Assembly: GCA_963971575.1 (NCBI GenBank)
Contig: OZ020622.1
Location: 12,686,279-12,750,278 of the forward strand
Direction: 5' to 3'
Origin: Liopterus haemorrhoidalis
Lineage: Eukaryota; Arthropoda; Insecta; Coleoptera; Dytiscidae
DNA length: 64,000 nucleotides
Shown here: positions 45,580 through 56,648 of the stretch, piece by piece
Position numbering within the stretch: position 1 is the first letter of the stretch
Layout: every line of letters begins with the position of its first letter
Program-made: the position numbers and the translations under genes
The notes under the pieces: generated by a model
Seen by the model: the letters and a program-made list of their open reading frames with translations, nothing else
Databases searched by the model: none
Told to the model about the DNA's origin: nothing

Positions 45580-45997
45580 GTTAGTTAGTTAGTTAAAATA
45601 TTTGGCGCACAGCAACAAAGGCTATTTGCGCCTAACGCAGCCCATCTAAATGATTAGACTATATATTAAAAACAATAAATTGGACAATAAATAAATAAAT
45701 AAATTTATTAGAAAATACGCATACTCAATAAAAGAAATCTTGCACTGACAAACACAAATAAATAATATAAAAAGTCTGTTCGAAAAATTGAACAGACTCA
45801 GAGTGATGATAAGAGGCTCTAAAGGGGCCAATTACCATCGAATATCACAGTAAATAACTAGAAACACATTAAAATAAGGTGCAAGACTTCACACATAAAA
45901 CAGTAAGTTCGATTCTTTCAGGAAGAGTATCTGCCTGTCTATGAGTACTCTGTCGTAACCTCTCCCTGACATCCTCGAACTGTATACACTCAGTTAA
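45580..45997 (-). mobile_element. LINE 3' end, family L-AACT, copy 1
   Basis: A 15-bp TSD TGGCGCGAACAATAA lies at 45565-45579 and 45998-46012. On the minus strand the insert begins with a short coding end (ERLRQSTHRQADTLPERIEL, then LCVKSCTLF and stop). An AT-rich 3' UTR follows, ending GCGTTAGGCGCAAATAGCC and a tail of AACT repeats (TTAG on the plus strand, 45580-45596). A tandem-repeat tail instead of poly-A is known in some LINE clades. It is 5' truncated to 418 bp. Confidence 0.8.
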
Positions 45998-46012
45998 TGG
46001 CGCGAACAATAA

Positions 46013-46639
46013 TAATTCATGAATATTAACATGTATTATAATATTTGTCTAACCATGTGATAAAAAAATATTGAGAGGGTTGTGCAGTCGTAGTTCTGGG
46101 ACGGGATAATGGAATGTCGTGGTACAAAATGTGTTAAACAGTTCAGGAAAAATAAAGTAATTTCAAAAAGAAAAATATAGTCTTACTTTCATTATTAGGT
46201 CGCAGACTTCTAAAATTATCTTCGTATAGCATTGTTAAATACATACTATTATAAATTTGATTAATTGTTAACCATCTGTGAAGATTTTAATTGGAAAATC
46301 TTGTAAGATCTGGATCTGTTTAGTAGTTTCGCCACATTTCTTGTTCATTTTACTGAAACAGTAGAGGAAGAGCGGAGTTTATCAGTGGTAGAACTACTAA
46401 ACTATGTAAGTCAAGCACTGACATGCACTGCTCGCAGCTGTGATGAACTACATCGTATGTGATTTTATCTCTAGAGCAACGCCAACTGTTATCAACAACT
46501 GCATAAGAGCCATCACATCAGCTACATTTTCACATCAAATAAAATATGTGGAGTTTCTGCAGAAGAAATAAAAAATAGAATGACACTCGTAAATTCAAAA
46601 TCTTAATGTGTCAAGTTTAATACATACTTTTATTGCAAT
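46013..46639. other. unassigned DNA upstream of a mariner remnant
   Basis: May hold further degraded mariner sequence, but no motif is readable before 46649. Confidence 0.4.
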
Positions 46640-46705
46640 GACTAGTCTTAATGTTTGCTGGGACAAAATTTTATAATGATAACGCTGCTATAGATTGCTC
46701 TAGAG

Positions 46706-48140
46706 CAGTGTTTCTTAACCGTATTGAAAGAATCGCCCCCTTTACCACAGTAAAATTATCCAGCGCCCCCTCCCCCAACAAAAAACAAAATTTAAAATTT
46801 AAACTTTTCTCTATGTAGGTATGTATTTTATGCAATTAATTTCCTACTACAAATAAAAAATGATGAGAAATAGATATAAAACACGTTATTATTTTTATAA
46901 ACATTATGTATTTATTGCCTTTTATGTCATATACAATATCACTTACAACATTATAATAATATTTAAATAGAATAAGTAAATAATTCAATATAAAATTTTT
47001 ATTAAAAACATTTAAAAAAAAGTTAATGAGATCCTTGAGCCTCATGTGATTGCGCCAATTTCGTAATATTAGGTTCAAGTTTAGTCAAATACCTATATAA
47101 TCTCAAAACTCCTCTTTGGCTTATTTGTAATCGATTTCGGGATTTTTTCAATACATGCATTACTGCGCTAAAACCCCTTTTCTACTAAATAGGAAGATGG
47201 AAATGATATGATGGGTAATTTTACTTCTTTCCACAGAAGAGGGTATTGATGTCGAAAACGAATCCAAAAAGCATTATAATCACATTGATTGAATATCATT
47301 TTGGCTTCACAGTCATTTTGTAGCTGAATAAACTGCTCTTTTAAATTTTGACTGACACTTTCCACGTCTGATAAAAATGGATTAATTAACCAAGCTGGTA
47401 TCACAAGTTCCTGCAAGTCTTTGAATTGTATTATCATATCTTCGATAATGGCGTCAATGTGGCTACAGTATGTTTCCAAATCAGAATCCTTGAGCGTATC
47501 TTCTTTTAATTGTTGCAAAGAAGGAAACTGATGGTATTCTCGCCAACAAAGATTATTTTTATATAATTTGAGTTTATTGATAAAGCTCAATACTTTTCAC
47601 TCCTTTGGTTTTAATAATGCTGATACTCTTCCTGAGAGAATCGAAGTTATTGTTTTATGTGTGAAGTCTTGCAACTTATTTTAATGTGTTTCTAGTTATT
47701 GACTGTGATATTCGATGGTAATTGGACCCTTTACAGCCTCTTACCATCACCCTGAGTCTGTCAAATTTTCGAACAGACTTTTTATATTATTTATTTGTGT
47801 TTGTCAGTGCAAGATTTCTTTTATTGAGTATGCGTATTTTTAATTATTTTATTTATTTATTTATTGTCTAATATATTGTTTTTAATACATAGTCTAGTCA
47901 TTTAGATGGGCTGCGTTAGGCGCAAATAGCCTTTGTTGCTGTGCGCAAAATTTTTTAACTAACTAACTAACTAGCTTTAATAATGCAAAATGAGCAAATG
48001 AGCATACTTCATCTTCTATATTGACACAATGCCCACTCAAACTTCTGCAGCGCCCCCTAAATGCTAAAAATTTAAAAACGCCCCGTCAGACCTTCAAAAC
48101 GCCCACAAAGGGGCGCTGGCGCCCCGGTTAAGAATCACTG
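46706..48140 (-). mobile_element. hAT element A with degraded transposase
   Basis: The termini CAGTGTTTCTTAACCG and CGGTTAAGAATCACTG are flanked by the 8-bp TSD CTCTAGAG (46698-46705, 48141-48148). GCGCCCCC motifs repeat near both ends. The minus strand at 47590-47168 encodes LQQLKEDTLKDSDLE, ELVIPAWLINPF, LKEQFIQLQNDCEAKMIF, YPLLWKEVKLPII and FPSSYLVEKGF. Shifted by one base, it continues through VLKKSRNRLQISQRGVLRL to about 47030. This is the C-terminal half of a ZBED5/FAM200-like hAT transposase. The N-terminal half is missing, and a LINE tail is nested at 47621-47975. Confidence 0.85.
47621..47975 (+). mobile_element. LINE 3' end, family L-AACT, copy 2
   Basis: An 11-bp TSD TTTAATAATGC lies at 47610-47620 and 47976-47986. 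The insert shares the coding end (TLPERIEV), 3' UTR and AACT tail (47957-47974) with the copy at 45580-45997, in the opposite orientation. It is more severely 5' truncated. It is nested in hAT A. Confidence 0.8.
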
Positions 48141-48148
48141 CTCTAGAG

Positions 48149-49346
48149 CATGGATTCCCAACGGGGTCCGGGTGGACCCCTTGGGGGTCTATGAAAGTTT
48201 AAAAAGGGTCTATAGTATTCCAGGGGTCTATTATTAAACTATATGCATTAAGAGTTGGGCCAGAGCCAGCCACGATTCCTAAACCTAAAAACAAAAAAAT
48301 ATGCGAAAGTAATGATGAATTTTATAATAATTTACTTCTTCACACAGTTCGTTGGTTGTCGAAAGGCAATTGTTTGCACCGTTTCACTGAAATCTTTAAT
48401 TCTGTAATTGAGTTCCTTTTGGAAATTGATAAACCTACGGCAACAAAATTAATTGAATCAAAAAAGAATATATTTTATTTAGCAGACATACTTTCTTTAT
48501 TTAATAATATGCAAAATAAATTACAAGGAAACAACGTAAATCTCATTAAAACTCGAACAGTTATATTTGGGTTTCGCTCCAAAATTGATTTGTTTATTTC
48601 CACTTTAAATCAAAATGATTTTCGATACTTTGAACATTTGATGCAACTTTCTGTTGTTGAATAAGATATGATTAATGTTGATGACATTCAAATCTATACT
48701 GACCACTTGAAACAATTAAAAGAAGATATCAATGACCGTTATAGAGATTTGGAAAGTTTAGATATCCCGCCTTGGATTATAAATCCATTTGAAAGCGACA
48801 CAAGCAATATTGATTTTTCGCTACAAGAAGAATTGATTGAATTTGAAAGATAAAATCAATTTTTAAGCAAGTGGTTATGCCAAATTTTGGAATTGTAAAG
48901 ATATTCGCAAAAAATACGTCAAATTAATTCATATCACCGAACTATTATTTTTAGGTTTTCCTAGTTCTTACTTGGTTGAGGCAGGATTTAGTCACGTTAA
49001 CAATTTATTAAGAAAAACTAGAAATCGATTAAATATTACAGAACGCGGTGATTTACACCTAACATAAAAAGTATTATGAAAAAGCATCAACCACAGCCAT
49101 CGCATTAAATTTAAAAAATATACATATATTATAATTAGTTACATATTTCAGTAAAATTGAAAAATTGTTTAATGAAATATATATATTTATATTTGTTATG
49201 TTAGTTACTGGATTGTCCTTACAACTTCAACTTGATACATGGCGCTACATATTTATGCATTATAATAAAAAAAAATTTGGGGGTCTATTGAAAAAAAAAA
49301 GCTTGCTAAGGGGTCTAAGTAGAAAAAAATAGGTTGGAAATCCCTG
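48149..49346 (+). mobile_element. hAT element B with degraded transposase
   Basis: The termini CATGGATTCCCAAC and GGTTGGAAATCCCTG have CTCTAGAG on both sides (48141-48148, 49347-49354). The plus strand encodes TVRWLSKGNCLHRFTEIFNS (about 48345), a frame to the stop at 48664, then QIYTDHLKQLKEDI and LDIPPWIINPFESD. After stops, SSYLVEAGFSHVNNLLRKTR follows (about 48965-49020). This is the same broad ZBED5/FAM200-like hAT group as element A but with different termini (GGGGTC-rich). The N-terminal domain is missing. Confidence 0.85.
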
Positions 49347-49450
49347 CTCTAGAGGAATTCTTCTGTGATCAAGACTTCGAGCTTTTCAAAAGTCGTGTTG
49401 CTGTGCTTAAATATAGGTGGGAGAAGTGTCTTCAAGTTTAAGGAGATTAT

Positions 49451-50029
49451 ATTAGGGTTTAAAGTAATAAAGAAATGGGTGTTGAAGAAAACATAATCGA
49501 CACCATTGAAAATAATAGACTTTCCTGGTTTGGACATTTATAATGAATGCCTGATACGCGATGGCCCAAAATAATGTAGGACTCAATGCCAGAAGGCCAT
49601 AAAATACCAAGTAAACCTCTAAGATGGCAAGAGGTTTTGTTTGACGATTCGTAATAATTGTAAAAAATTTCATTAGTTAGAATTACCAAATTTTTATGGT
49701 AACAAAATAATATTTGTCTCACCTTTGTTGGGGTGACTAATGAAATAAGTTATAAGTATATTACTAATTTCATTTGGTATAATTTCAAATCAGAGATATT
49801 TTTATATTTGGTGATGAAACAAACTCTATTAGAAGTCACAAAATTGAACTGGAATTGTCAAATTTTCTATAATCGTTCATTATTTTTTAATTTTTGTAAA
49901 TTATTTTGCAATTATATTTTTTACGAACGTATATGGAAAAACCTAACATTGTTAGCCCAATTTTATGACTTCTAACAGTTTTTGTTTTCGCCAAGAAATT
50001 TTAAAACATTTCTACCTGTAATTTATACA
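49451..50029. other. unassigned AT-rich DNA
   Basis: Short frames on both strands lack any motif. Confidence 0.45.
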
Positions 50030-50031
50030 TA

Positions 50032-50438
50032 CAGTCTGTTCCAAACGGTTAAGCGGAACTAAATGGGAATTTAGTTCTTTTAGGTTGTCACGAGAAGGGA
50101 CCTTGCTTGGGTTATTTCATTTTTCATGTTGGGATGTCAAAATTTAAAATTCCAACAATAAAACCATGGAAACGAATGACATATGTCAAAATTTAATATT
50201 TTTTTTAGATATTTTAATGACAAAAAAATAAATAAATAAGAAATTTGTATTAAGAATGACACAAAAAATCAAAATATAATGAAAATGACATTTTAAAATG
50301 ATATTAACCTTAACCAAAAAATGTTTACTGTAAGTATGATTTACAAAGCTTAAACAAAACGGCCGAAAGGCACGATTTAAACGATGAAAGTAACTAGATT
50401 GCTAAATCTAGTTCCGCTTAACCGTTTGGAACAGACTG
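50032..50438. mobile_element. MITE family P, complete copy
   Basis: The TIRs CAGTCTGTTCCAAACGGTTA and complement are flanked by TA (50030-50031, 50439-50440), as for Tc1/mariner elements. Nothing coding inside. Related copies lie at 5562, 7335 and 51034, with outer TIR CAGGCTATTCC in the last. Confidence 0.85.
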
Positions 50439-50529
50439 TATATGTATTAAGAAAAATAAAACAAATTTTATAATTTATTATTAACAAAATTCACAGTTAT
50501 AAAATTTAATATGTAACAGGACATATAAC

Positions 50530-51611
50530 TAGGGATGGGAATTTATTTTTGAATATCGATATATGCGCGATTCGATACATCGTAAGTGTGATATCGATAT
50601 TCGATTTATATCGAAGTAAAAATATCGATATTTTCGGTATATCGAAATAACTAACACGTAACATGTAAGATATATAAATTACATATTTTTTGGTTGGCTT
50701 GGCGGCAAAAGAAGTCGCCAATTGACAGACAATCACTTACAGTTGGTACTCACCTAGATACCAACCAACTTTCTAATATTATCCTTGTTAACAGCTCTCT
50801 TAATTAAATATATATATGCTGTTCACTTTTGTAAGGACAAACCAGATCTTTTGGTTACTTTTATAGTGTATTACGGTCTTTAAATATCAATTAAAAATAT
50901 TCCTTACACTGTAAAACCGACTTTAGATTTATTGGTTATGATCATTATTAAGAAAGTAACATTTTTTATAATTTTTTAATACCAACATGTCAATTTCAAA
51001 GGTGCAAATTATTGAAATCAAAATTTCGTCTTACAGGCTATTCCAAACGATTAGGCGGAACTAAATGGAAATTTCGTTATTTTAGGCTGTCACGAAAAGG
51101 GACCTTGCTTGGGTTATTTCATGTTTCCGGTTTGGTATGTGAAAAATTAAAATTCCAACAGTGAAACCATGGAAACGAATGACATATGTCAAATATTTTA
51201 ATACATTTTTCCATATTTTGAAGACAAAAAAATTTATAAATGGGAAATTTCTATTAAGAATGACAAAAAACTAAAATGTAATGAAAAGGACATTTTATAA
51301 TGACCATCAATTTAATCTAGAATTTGCAATGTGAGCATGATTTTCAAAGCCTAAACAAAATAACCAAAATACTGAATTAATTGATAAAAATTACTAGATT
51401 TCAAAAATTAGTTCCGCCTAAACGTTTGGAATAGCCTATAGTTTGTTTCTACAAAAGTGAACAGCATATATTTAAATGTAAAAAATATACAAGAATACCG
51501 ATATTTTGTGCGAATATCGATATTTTGCGCGATATATCGCATTTCAAATATCGATATATTTTTCTAAAGTATCGATATTTTCGATATATCGATATATCGT
51601 TCCCATCCCTA
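50530..51611. mobile_element. non-autonomous hAT with TATCGATA-rich ends
   Basis: The termini TAGGGATGGGAA and TTCCCATCCCTA are flanked by the 8-bp TSD CATATAAC (50522-50529, 51612-51619). About 110 bp at each end are crowded with ATCGATAT/TATCGATA motifs, likely transposase sites. Farther in, a second inverted repeat (ATATGCTGTTCACTTTTGTA near 50815 and its complement near 51452) surrounds the centre. A MITE P copy is nested at 51034-51438. No transposase is present. Confidence 0.85.
51034..51438. mobile_element. MITE family P, nested in a hAT
   Basis: CAGGCTATTCCAAACGATTA at the left and its diverged complement at the right, TA on both sides (51032-51033, 51439-51440). It is similar throughout to 50032-50438 and 7335-7750. 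Confidence 0.8.
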
Positions 51612-51619
51612 CATATAAC

Positions 51620-52239
51620 TAATTTTAAGTTTTATTTTTAGTATGAACATAATATTCAAAATTATTACAAATATTCATTTCCAACTTATATATGCCAGGC
51701 AAAAATTCACTTCCATAAAGTTATACCCGATTTATACACTGCTTAGCTTAACGTAAATGGTCATAATAATAAATTTCATTTTTGCTTTACTTTTTATCTG
51801 TAAAACGATGAAAATTTTTTAAATGCAGTACTAAACCGGGTATACTTTTTAGTATATTTTATATGACAACAAAAATTCCACACCAAAGTATTAGCATTAA
51901 TACACTATTTGTATTATTAAAAACATTACATGTTTCATTTAATGGGCTAATTTGCTCTTTTATCGAGTAGCCCAACTTTTTTAAATTGTCTGCTTAAGTT
52001 GTAATACGTTGAAAATATTTGTGAAGACCCCAAGATACTAATGTTCCAATACACTGCATTATTGCAGTTATTTTATAAACACTTATTTGCTTATTAAACA
52101 AAGCGCAAAAAAAAATTTTGACTATCATAAAAATAAAACAACTTTTATTTGCAAATTTTTTTCGAATAAGGCACAAACAGACAAATTAAAATGACATTTA
52201 GAACTTAAAATGAGCCAAAAGATCAGTAAATTTTAAATA
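51620..52239. other. unassigned AT-rich DNA
   Basis: No feature was recognised. Confidence 0.5.
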
Positions 52240-52310
52240 ATACAAGGAGTAAGGAGGGACCCCTTAATCCCCGTGGCACACCGGTCCACAAAGGTCTTGC
52301 TACGCCACTG
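52240..52310 (-). mobile_element. hAT terminal fragment
   Basis: Read on the minus strand from 52310: CAGTGGCGTAGCAAGACCTT then GGACCGGTGTGCCACGGGG, a common hAT terminus. The other end was not found. Confidence 0.5.
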
Positions 52311-52654
52311 TACGTCACATACCTAGATGACTAACATAATTTGTTAGATGTACAAAATTATTCAGTATCATTATACATTTGTTTCACATGGACTAATACA
52401 TTTGTCATAGCAACAAATTTAATTTTTAAACTTAACAAATAGGTATGAAACTAATTTCCCTTTGTTAGAATGACTTTAAGGTCTGAGTAAAATCAACCAA
52501 CGTAATTGAAAAAATATTCTTAGGGACAATTTTTTTCTGTTACTCTAGCAAAAACTTGTCCTAGTAGAATATTTTATCTGTGTGGGAGTTGCTTCAAAAT
52601 GAGTCCTAAGGCCTTTTAGAACCTCAGGATTACAAAAATTTCAACCGCAGGTCT

Positions 52655-52746
52655 CCATAATATACCATACAGTCAGGCAAGCAGACAGACTCATAAATGA
52701 CATTATAAGTCTTTTTTGGTCATATCTACAAACCCTAAAAAGAGTT
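52655..52746 (-). mobile_element. degraded HINE-1-like 5' end
   Basis: On the minus strand, TTTTTAGGGTTTGTAGATAT then GACCAAAAAAGACTTATA and imperfect GTCT units match the first 80 bp of HINE-1. The sequence beyond does not, except for a CAACCGCAGGTC motif shared with the 11.8-14.3 kb repeat block. Confidence 0.55.
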
Positions 52747-53460
52747 CAAAAGGTTAATAATGACTAATTTTCTACCCTGTTTACCAGATTTTCAATTCCT
52801 TTCAACGATTTTTATATGAAAATAATACAAAATTATTAACAATCTTTTTTTAACGTTCTATACAGTAGCTGTAATAATCCGTGTAAAGTAGTTATTAGGT
52901 TATTACAACAAATTCAACAGTCATATTAGAAGATTAAATTCCCATCCAATTTCATCCTAATTAAAACTTATGAATCCTCCGAAAAGTCAGGATTACAAAC
53001 AATGCGTTAAAGCAGATTGTGGCTATTCAAAAGGTCAAAATTAAATACCACGACATATTTGTTCGCAAACAGATTTTTACATCAGCAAACAGACAGTTCG
53101 AAATTCCTTTGTCAAAGATTGTCATTGTGAATTTTATACAATAGATTTTTACTTTTAAATAATATTAATGGGATCTTATATTTAATTTTATTAAACTGCT
53201 TTATTGTTTGTTAAATTTTGTTTGATGACATTTATAAGAGATTAAAATTAGATGAAAATTTAACTTAAATATTTCAAATTAAAACGAATGTAATTAAATA
53301 AAAGGATAAAAAATGGGAAAATGTAAGGATTTAAATTTTAAAAACAGACCCTTTTTAGGATTTCTCAGGCAATCTTTAGACCATCTGTGTTGTCCGTCCT
53401 GAGTGTATGGTAGAAATTGTGGTAAAAAATATGGCTCTAGAGTGCAGAAATTTAGCAAAA
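52747..53460. other. unassigned AT-rich DNA
   Basis: No feature was recognised. Confidence 0.5.
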
Positions 53461-53462
53461 TA

Positions 53463-53920
53463 TTAGGTCGTCAAGAACGAAATTTGCAGAAAAAAAGGCA
53501 AAGTTGGTTGATAACTTACAAATATAAGGAATTATTTTATTCATCAAAGTATGCACCCATATTGTCTATACACTTTTGCCATTTAATCAGCAGGTTGTTC
53601 AGGCCGGTGGTATAAAACCCTGGTGGTGGAGATTCAGTGAATTTCTGGAAGGCCAGTTTTACAGTATTGTCGGAATTAAACTGTTTTCCTATTAAAAAGT
53701 TGTCCAAATTGCGGAAAAAATGTAGTTCGTGGGGGCTAGGTCTGGTGAGTATGGAGGATGATGAAGAAGTTTCAACTCCAATTCCTGTAGTTTTGCCACA
53801 GTCATTTGTGCAGTGTGTGGTCTAGCGTTATCATGCAATAAGATAGGAGTCGATCTGTTAACCAATCTAGGCAGTAAATTGTTTTTCTATAAGTTTTTGC
53901 ATTATTTCGTCCAGATCCAA
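53463..53920 (-). mobile_element. mariner C-terminal half (family of 19382)
   Basis: The left terminus TTAGGTCGTCAAGAACGAAA follows TA (53461-53462). The minus strand encodes NRSTPILLHDNARPHTAQ (second catalytic Asp intact), HHPPYSPDLAP with Asn for the third Asp, FRNLDNFLIGKQF and the end CIDNMGAYFDE. The element stops at about 53920 where the Harbinger MITE begins, so the 5' half and right TIR are missing. Confidence 0.75.
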
Positions 53921-54043
53921 CCTCTAGGTAACTATCTGACAGATAAGGTTATCTGAAACTTCATCTGCTGAATAAAAGTCAATACTAATCAGCGAATTCA
54001 ATACGTTAGTCTCATTATCCGTTAAATAACTATCCGATAGATA

Positions 54044-55154
54044 CGAGGTGTGTAAATTAAGTAACCGGACTAGCAACATAGCGTTTGATCTGGAGATTTG
54101 GGACGCGGAACTTGGAGGTGCGGCAGGTGAACTTGCTAGGGTAATTTTGTTGTTTGTAAGTTGTTTTTTCTAGTGCGTTTTAAAAATGAGTGACATTCAT
54201 TTCGAGGAACGGTGTGCTATCAGGTTTTGCTTCAGACTTGGGCACAGTGCAACGGAAACTTTTGCAAAACTTCAGCAGGCCTACGGAGACAGTGTTTTGT
54301 CAAGGACCCAGGTTTTTTGGTGGTTTAAGGTATTTTCAGAAGGAAAAGAATTGATTGAAGATGAATCAAGCAGCGGAAGGCCTTGATCTTTAAGAACTGA
54401 TGAAAATGTTGACAGAATCCGGGATCTTGTGCGTTCAGATCATCAGTTGATAGTCAGAATGATCGGGGAAGAGTTGAATTTGACTCACACTACCGTTCAT
54501 CAGATTTTGATGACCAATGGGGATGAGAAAAATTTGCGCAAAAATGGTTCCAAAAAACCTTTCACAGGACCAAAAGGACATCAGGAGGCAAAGGTGCCTT
54601 GAATTTTTTGAATCGATTTAAAATGATACCTTGTCCTTGTGACTTTTTCCTCGTCTCAAAATTGAAAAATCACCTCAAGCGACGTCATTTTGAGACACTT
54701 GAAAACATTTAAACGTCTGTAACCGACCAGCTGAAAGCTGTTCTAGTATCCGAGTTCCAGCACTGCTATGAGGATTGGAAGAACCGTCTCCAGCGCTGAA
54801 GCCCAAGGAAGTTATTTTGAGGGAGACAATATATATTTTTTTAATTTATTTATTTTACATGTCTCTATTTTTACAGCGAGGCTAATAACCGATGCCAGGG
54901 GGCGAGCTCCTACACCTGGATGAGGGGTGAATGATTGTGAAATGAGAGTAATGTAAACATATTATTCTCGCCCAAATAATATCACCAACGGAGAATCGAA
55001 ACACCAACCTTACAATCCAGACCGTTTTCACCAGTCCAAATTATACGATTTAATGCTTTCGGCCACTTCGTTGGCTAAGACAATATAGAATTGTAATTCT
55101 ATTTGAATAACAAAAAATTAAAAGTCAGTCCGGTTACTTAATTTACACACCTCG
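54044..55154 (+). mobile_element. mariner, internally deleted, carrying a SINE
   Basis: The TIRs CGAGGTGTGTAAATTAAGTA (continuing ACCGGAC) and complement are flanked by TA (54042-54043, 55155-55156). ATG at 54186 starts MSDIHFEERCAIRFCFRLGH, a frame to the stop at 54386. It reopens as DENVDRIRDLVRSDHQ and MIGEELNLTHTTVHQI, then loses the catalytic centre. Remnants of the C-terminus (YPCPCDFF-like near 54635, AVLVSEFQHC-like near 54740, SYFEGDN near 54820) follow. A 243-bp SINE sits at 54835-55077. Confidence 0.85.
54835..55077 (-). mobile_element. tRNA-derived SINE
   Basis: The 10-bp TSD AGACAATATA lies at 54825-54834 and 55078-55087 (to within a base). On the minus strand the head reads GAAGTGGCCGAAAGCATTAA (A-box-like, Ser/Leu type) and GGTGTTTCGATTCTCC (B-box-like). 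A non-tRNA body (GGAGCTCGCCCCCTGGCATC) and an A-rich tail AAAATAAATAAATTAAAAAA follow. The empty site is visible in the sister mariner at about 35345 (GAGACAATATTGAATTG). I see no second copy in this window. Confidence 0.75.
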
Positions 55155-55369
55155 TAAATTTTTATTGAAAGACGGGATGTCATTTATTCAGCACAGAAAG
55201 TGTCACATATCCTTATCTGTCAGATAGTTACCTAGAGGTTTACCTAAAGATGGAAAGACTCAGCCTGAATAGCATCCCAAAAGTTTTAAATGTCTGAAAA
55301 TGCATACCAACTCAATTTTGTTTTTTATTCGTGTTCAACTTTGAATATAAGGCTCTTTCCATCGCTCTA

Positions 55370-55790
55370 TTCAACCTTCCATCTCTATTAAACCCTGGTT
55401 TCATAATCTTCACCTTAATAAAAGAACTATCTCCACAATTTGCCGGATGCGTTTTAATCATTGCCTTTCCTTTGTACACCTCCACAGGATACATGTACTA
55501 GATACAGCTCTATGTGACTGCGAAGAACTTGGTACCGTAGACCATATGATTTTTAATTGCCCTATCCGCTATAACAAGTCTTCTTTACTTTACCTGCATT
55601 TATCAAAATTTCTTCCCACTCTTATTTCTATTAAAACTATCCTAATCAACCCCTCCCCAGCAGTTAGCAAGAAAATTATTGGTTTCCTCAATGAAAACAA
55701 TTTAAATTTATAAATAAATAAAAAGCTATGCACTGGCGAAATGGTCACCTCACCAAAGCCAATAAATCAGAAGAAGAAGAAGAACTATGA
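55370..55790 (+). pseudogene. LINE ORF2 C-terminus with 3' tail
   Basis: The plus frame gives KPWFHNLHLNKRTISTICRM, RIHVLDTALCDCEELGTVDH and MIFNCP (about 55385-55565), ending at the stop 55713. C-D-C-x-E-x-G-T-x-D-H-x-x-F-x-C-P is the zinc-knuckle-like C-terminal motif of Jockey/I-type LINEs. After the stop come AATAAATCAG and an AAG-repeat tail (about 55765-55785). The element is 5' truncated. Only this last section remains and it is largely open. Confidence 0.7.
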
Positions 55791-56648
55791 ATAAATTGCC
55801 GACTATGGTATTTCAAGTTTTATATGAGGGTTTGAAAAGTCACAGCTTTAATTCAGGATACAAGTGATCTGTCCCGTGTCCCCTATTCAGGTGAAGTGCT
55901 CATGTAACATACTGACACCTGTCACTGTAATGACAAGGTACATCCGGATGCATAATGCTCCCTTTGCTACCCAACATGTCATACGTTCTCACCCTATTTC
56001 ATTAGTACTATTGGTAAACTTTACTCACAACTGAATGTAGTGCATACTAATAGTTGTTCGATCGATTGTTTTTGTGCTGATTTCAAAGGTCAACTGATAC
56101 ATTTTCAATAAACAAAATTGATATGGATGCATGTATGTATGTATATTTAATAATATAATATAATACATTTAACATTTCTATAACTAAACATGATGGAAAA
56201 GTTAAATATAGTTCCAGAACAGGTATAGAGGTATCCTGTAGTTCAAATTGAAATGGGCTGTACATTATTAGGCATTTTTCTCCCAGGTATATTCTTTATG
56301 GAACAGCCATAAAACATTATGTTTGCCAGATTTTATATATTTGCATTTACTGGCCGATTTTTAGATAACAGCATAACAATTTTGAAGAGCATCTCTAGTC
56401 TTTTCCAACTAGCAAACAACTGTTCAACTGCAAACAACTGAACAAAGGTTCCTCACCTCTGGGTACTGGTCATTAACAACAACTTTTCTAACTCTTAAGT
56501 CACTAATCCGTTCACAAACTCCTCCTTATCAAATATAAATGTGACATAAAACCTTAAATCTGGTCATTCAGCCCGGAACAATGTACGTTTTTCAGTCCTA
56601 TGGTCTTAATCAACTGGCCAATGGTAACACACCCACCACGTCATCCCA
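55791..56648. other. unassigned DNA
   Basis: No feature was recognised apart from a short ATGT repeat near 56128. Confidence 0.5.

Larger units (their letters stand above)
46640..49450 (+). pseudogene. mariner C-terminal remnant split by two hATs
   Basis: At 46649-46700 the plus strand encodes GTKFYNDNAAID. At 49355-49450 it encodes EEFFCDQDFELFKSRVAVL and YRWEKCLQV, then GDY. Together these resemble the last 45-50 residues of a mariner transposase (F-x-x-N-x-x-x-I ... R-W-x-K-C-I-x-x-x-G-D-Y). The two pieces are separated by 2.65 kb of hAT sequence, and the CTCTAGAG target lies inside the coding sequence. Confidence 0.6.
53923..55266. mobile_element. Harbinger MITE, copy 2, split by a mariner
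   Basis: The left piece 53923-54043 (CTAGGTAACTATCTGACAGA) and right piece 55157-55266 (ending GATGGAAAGACTCAGCCT) match the MITE at 12781-13039. The left terminus is lost at the junction with the mariner fragment. A mariner (54044-55154) occupies the centre. Confidence 0.75.
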
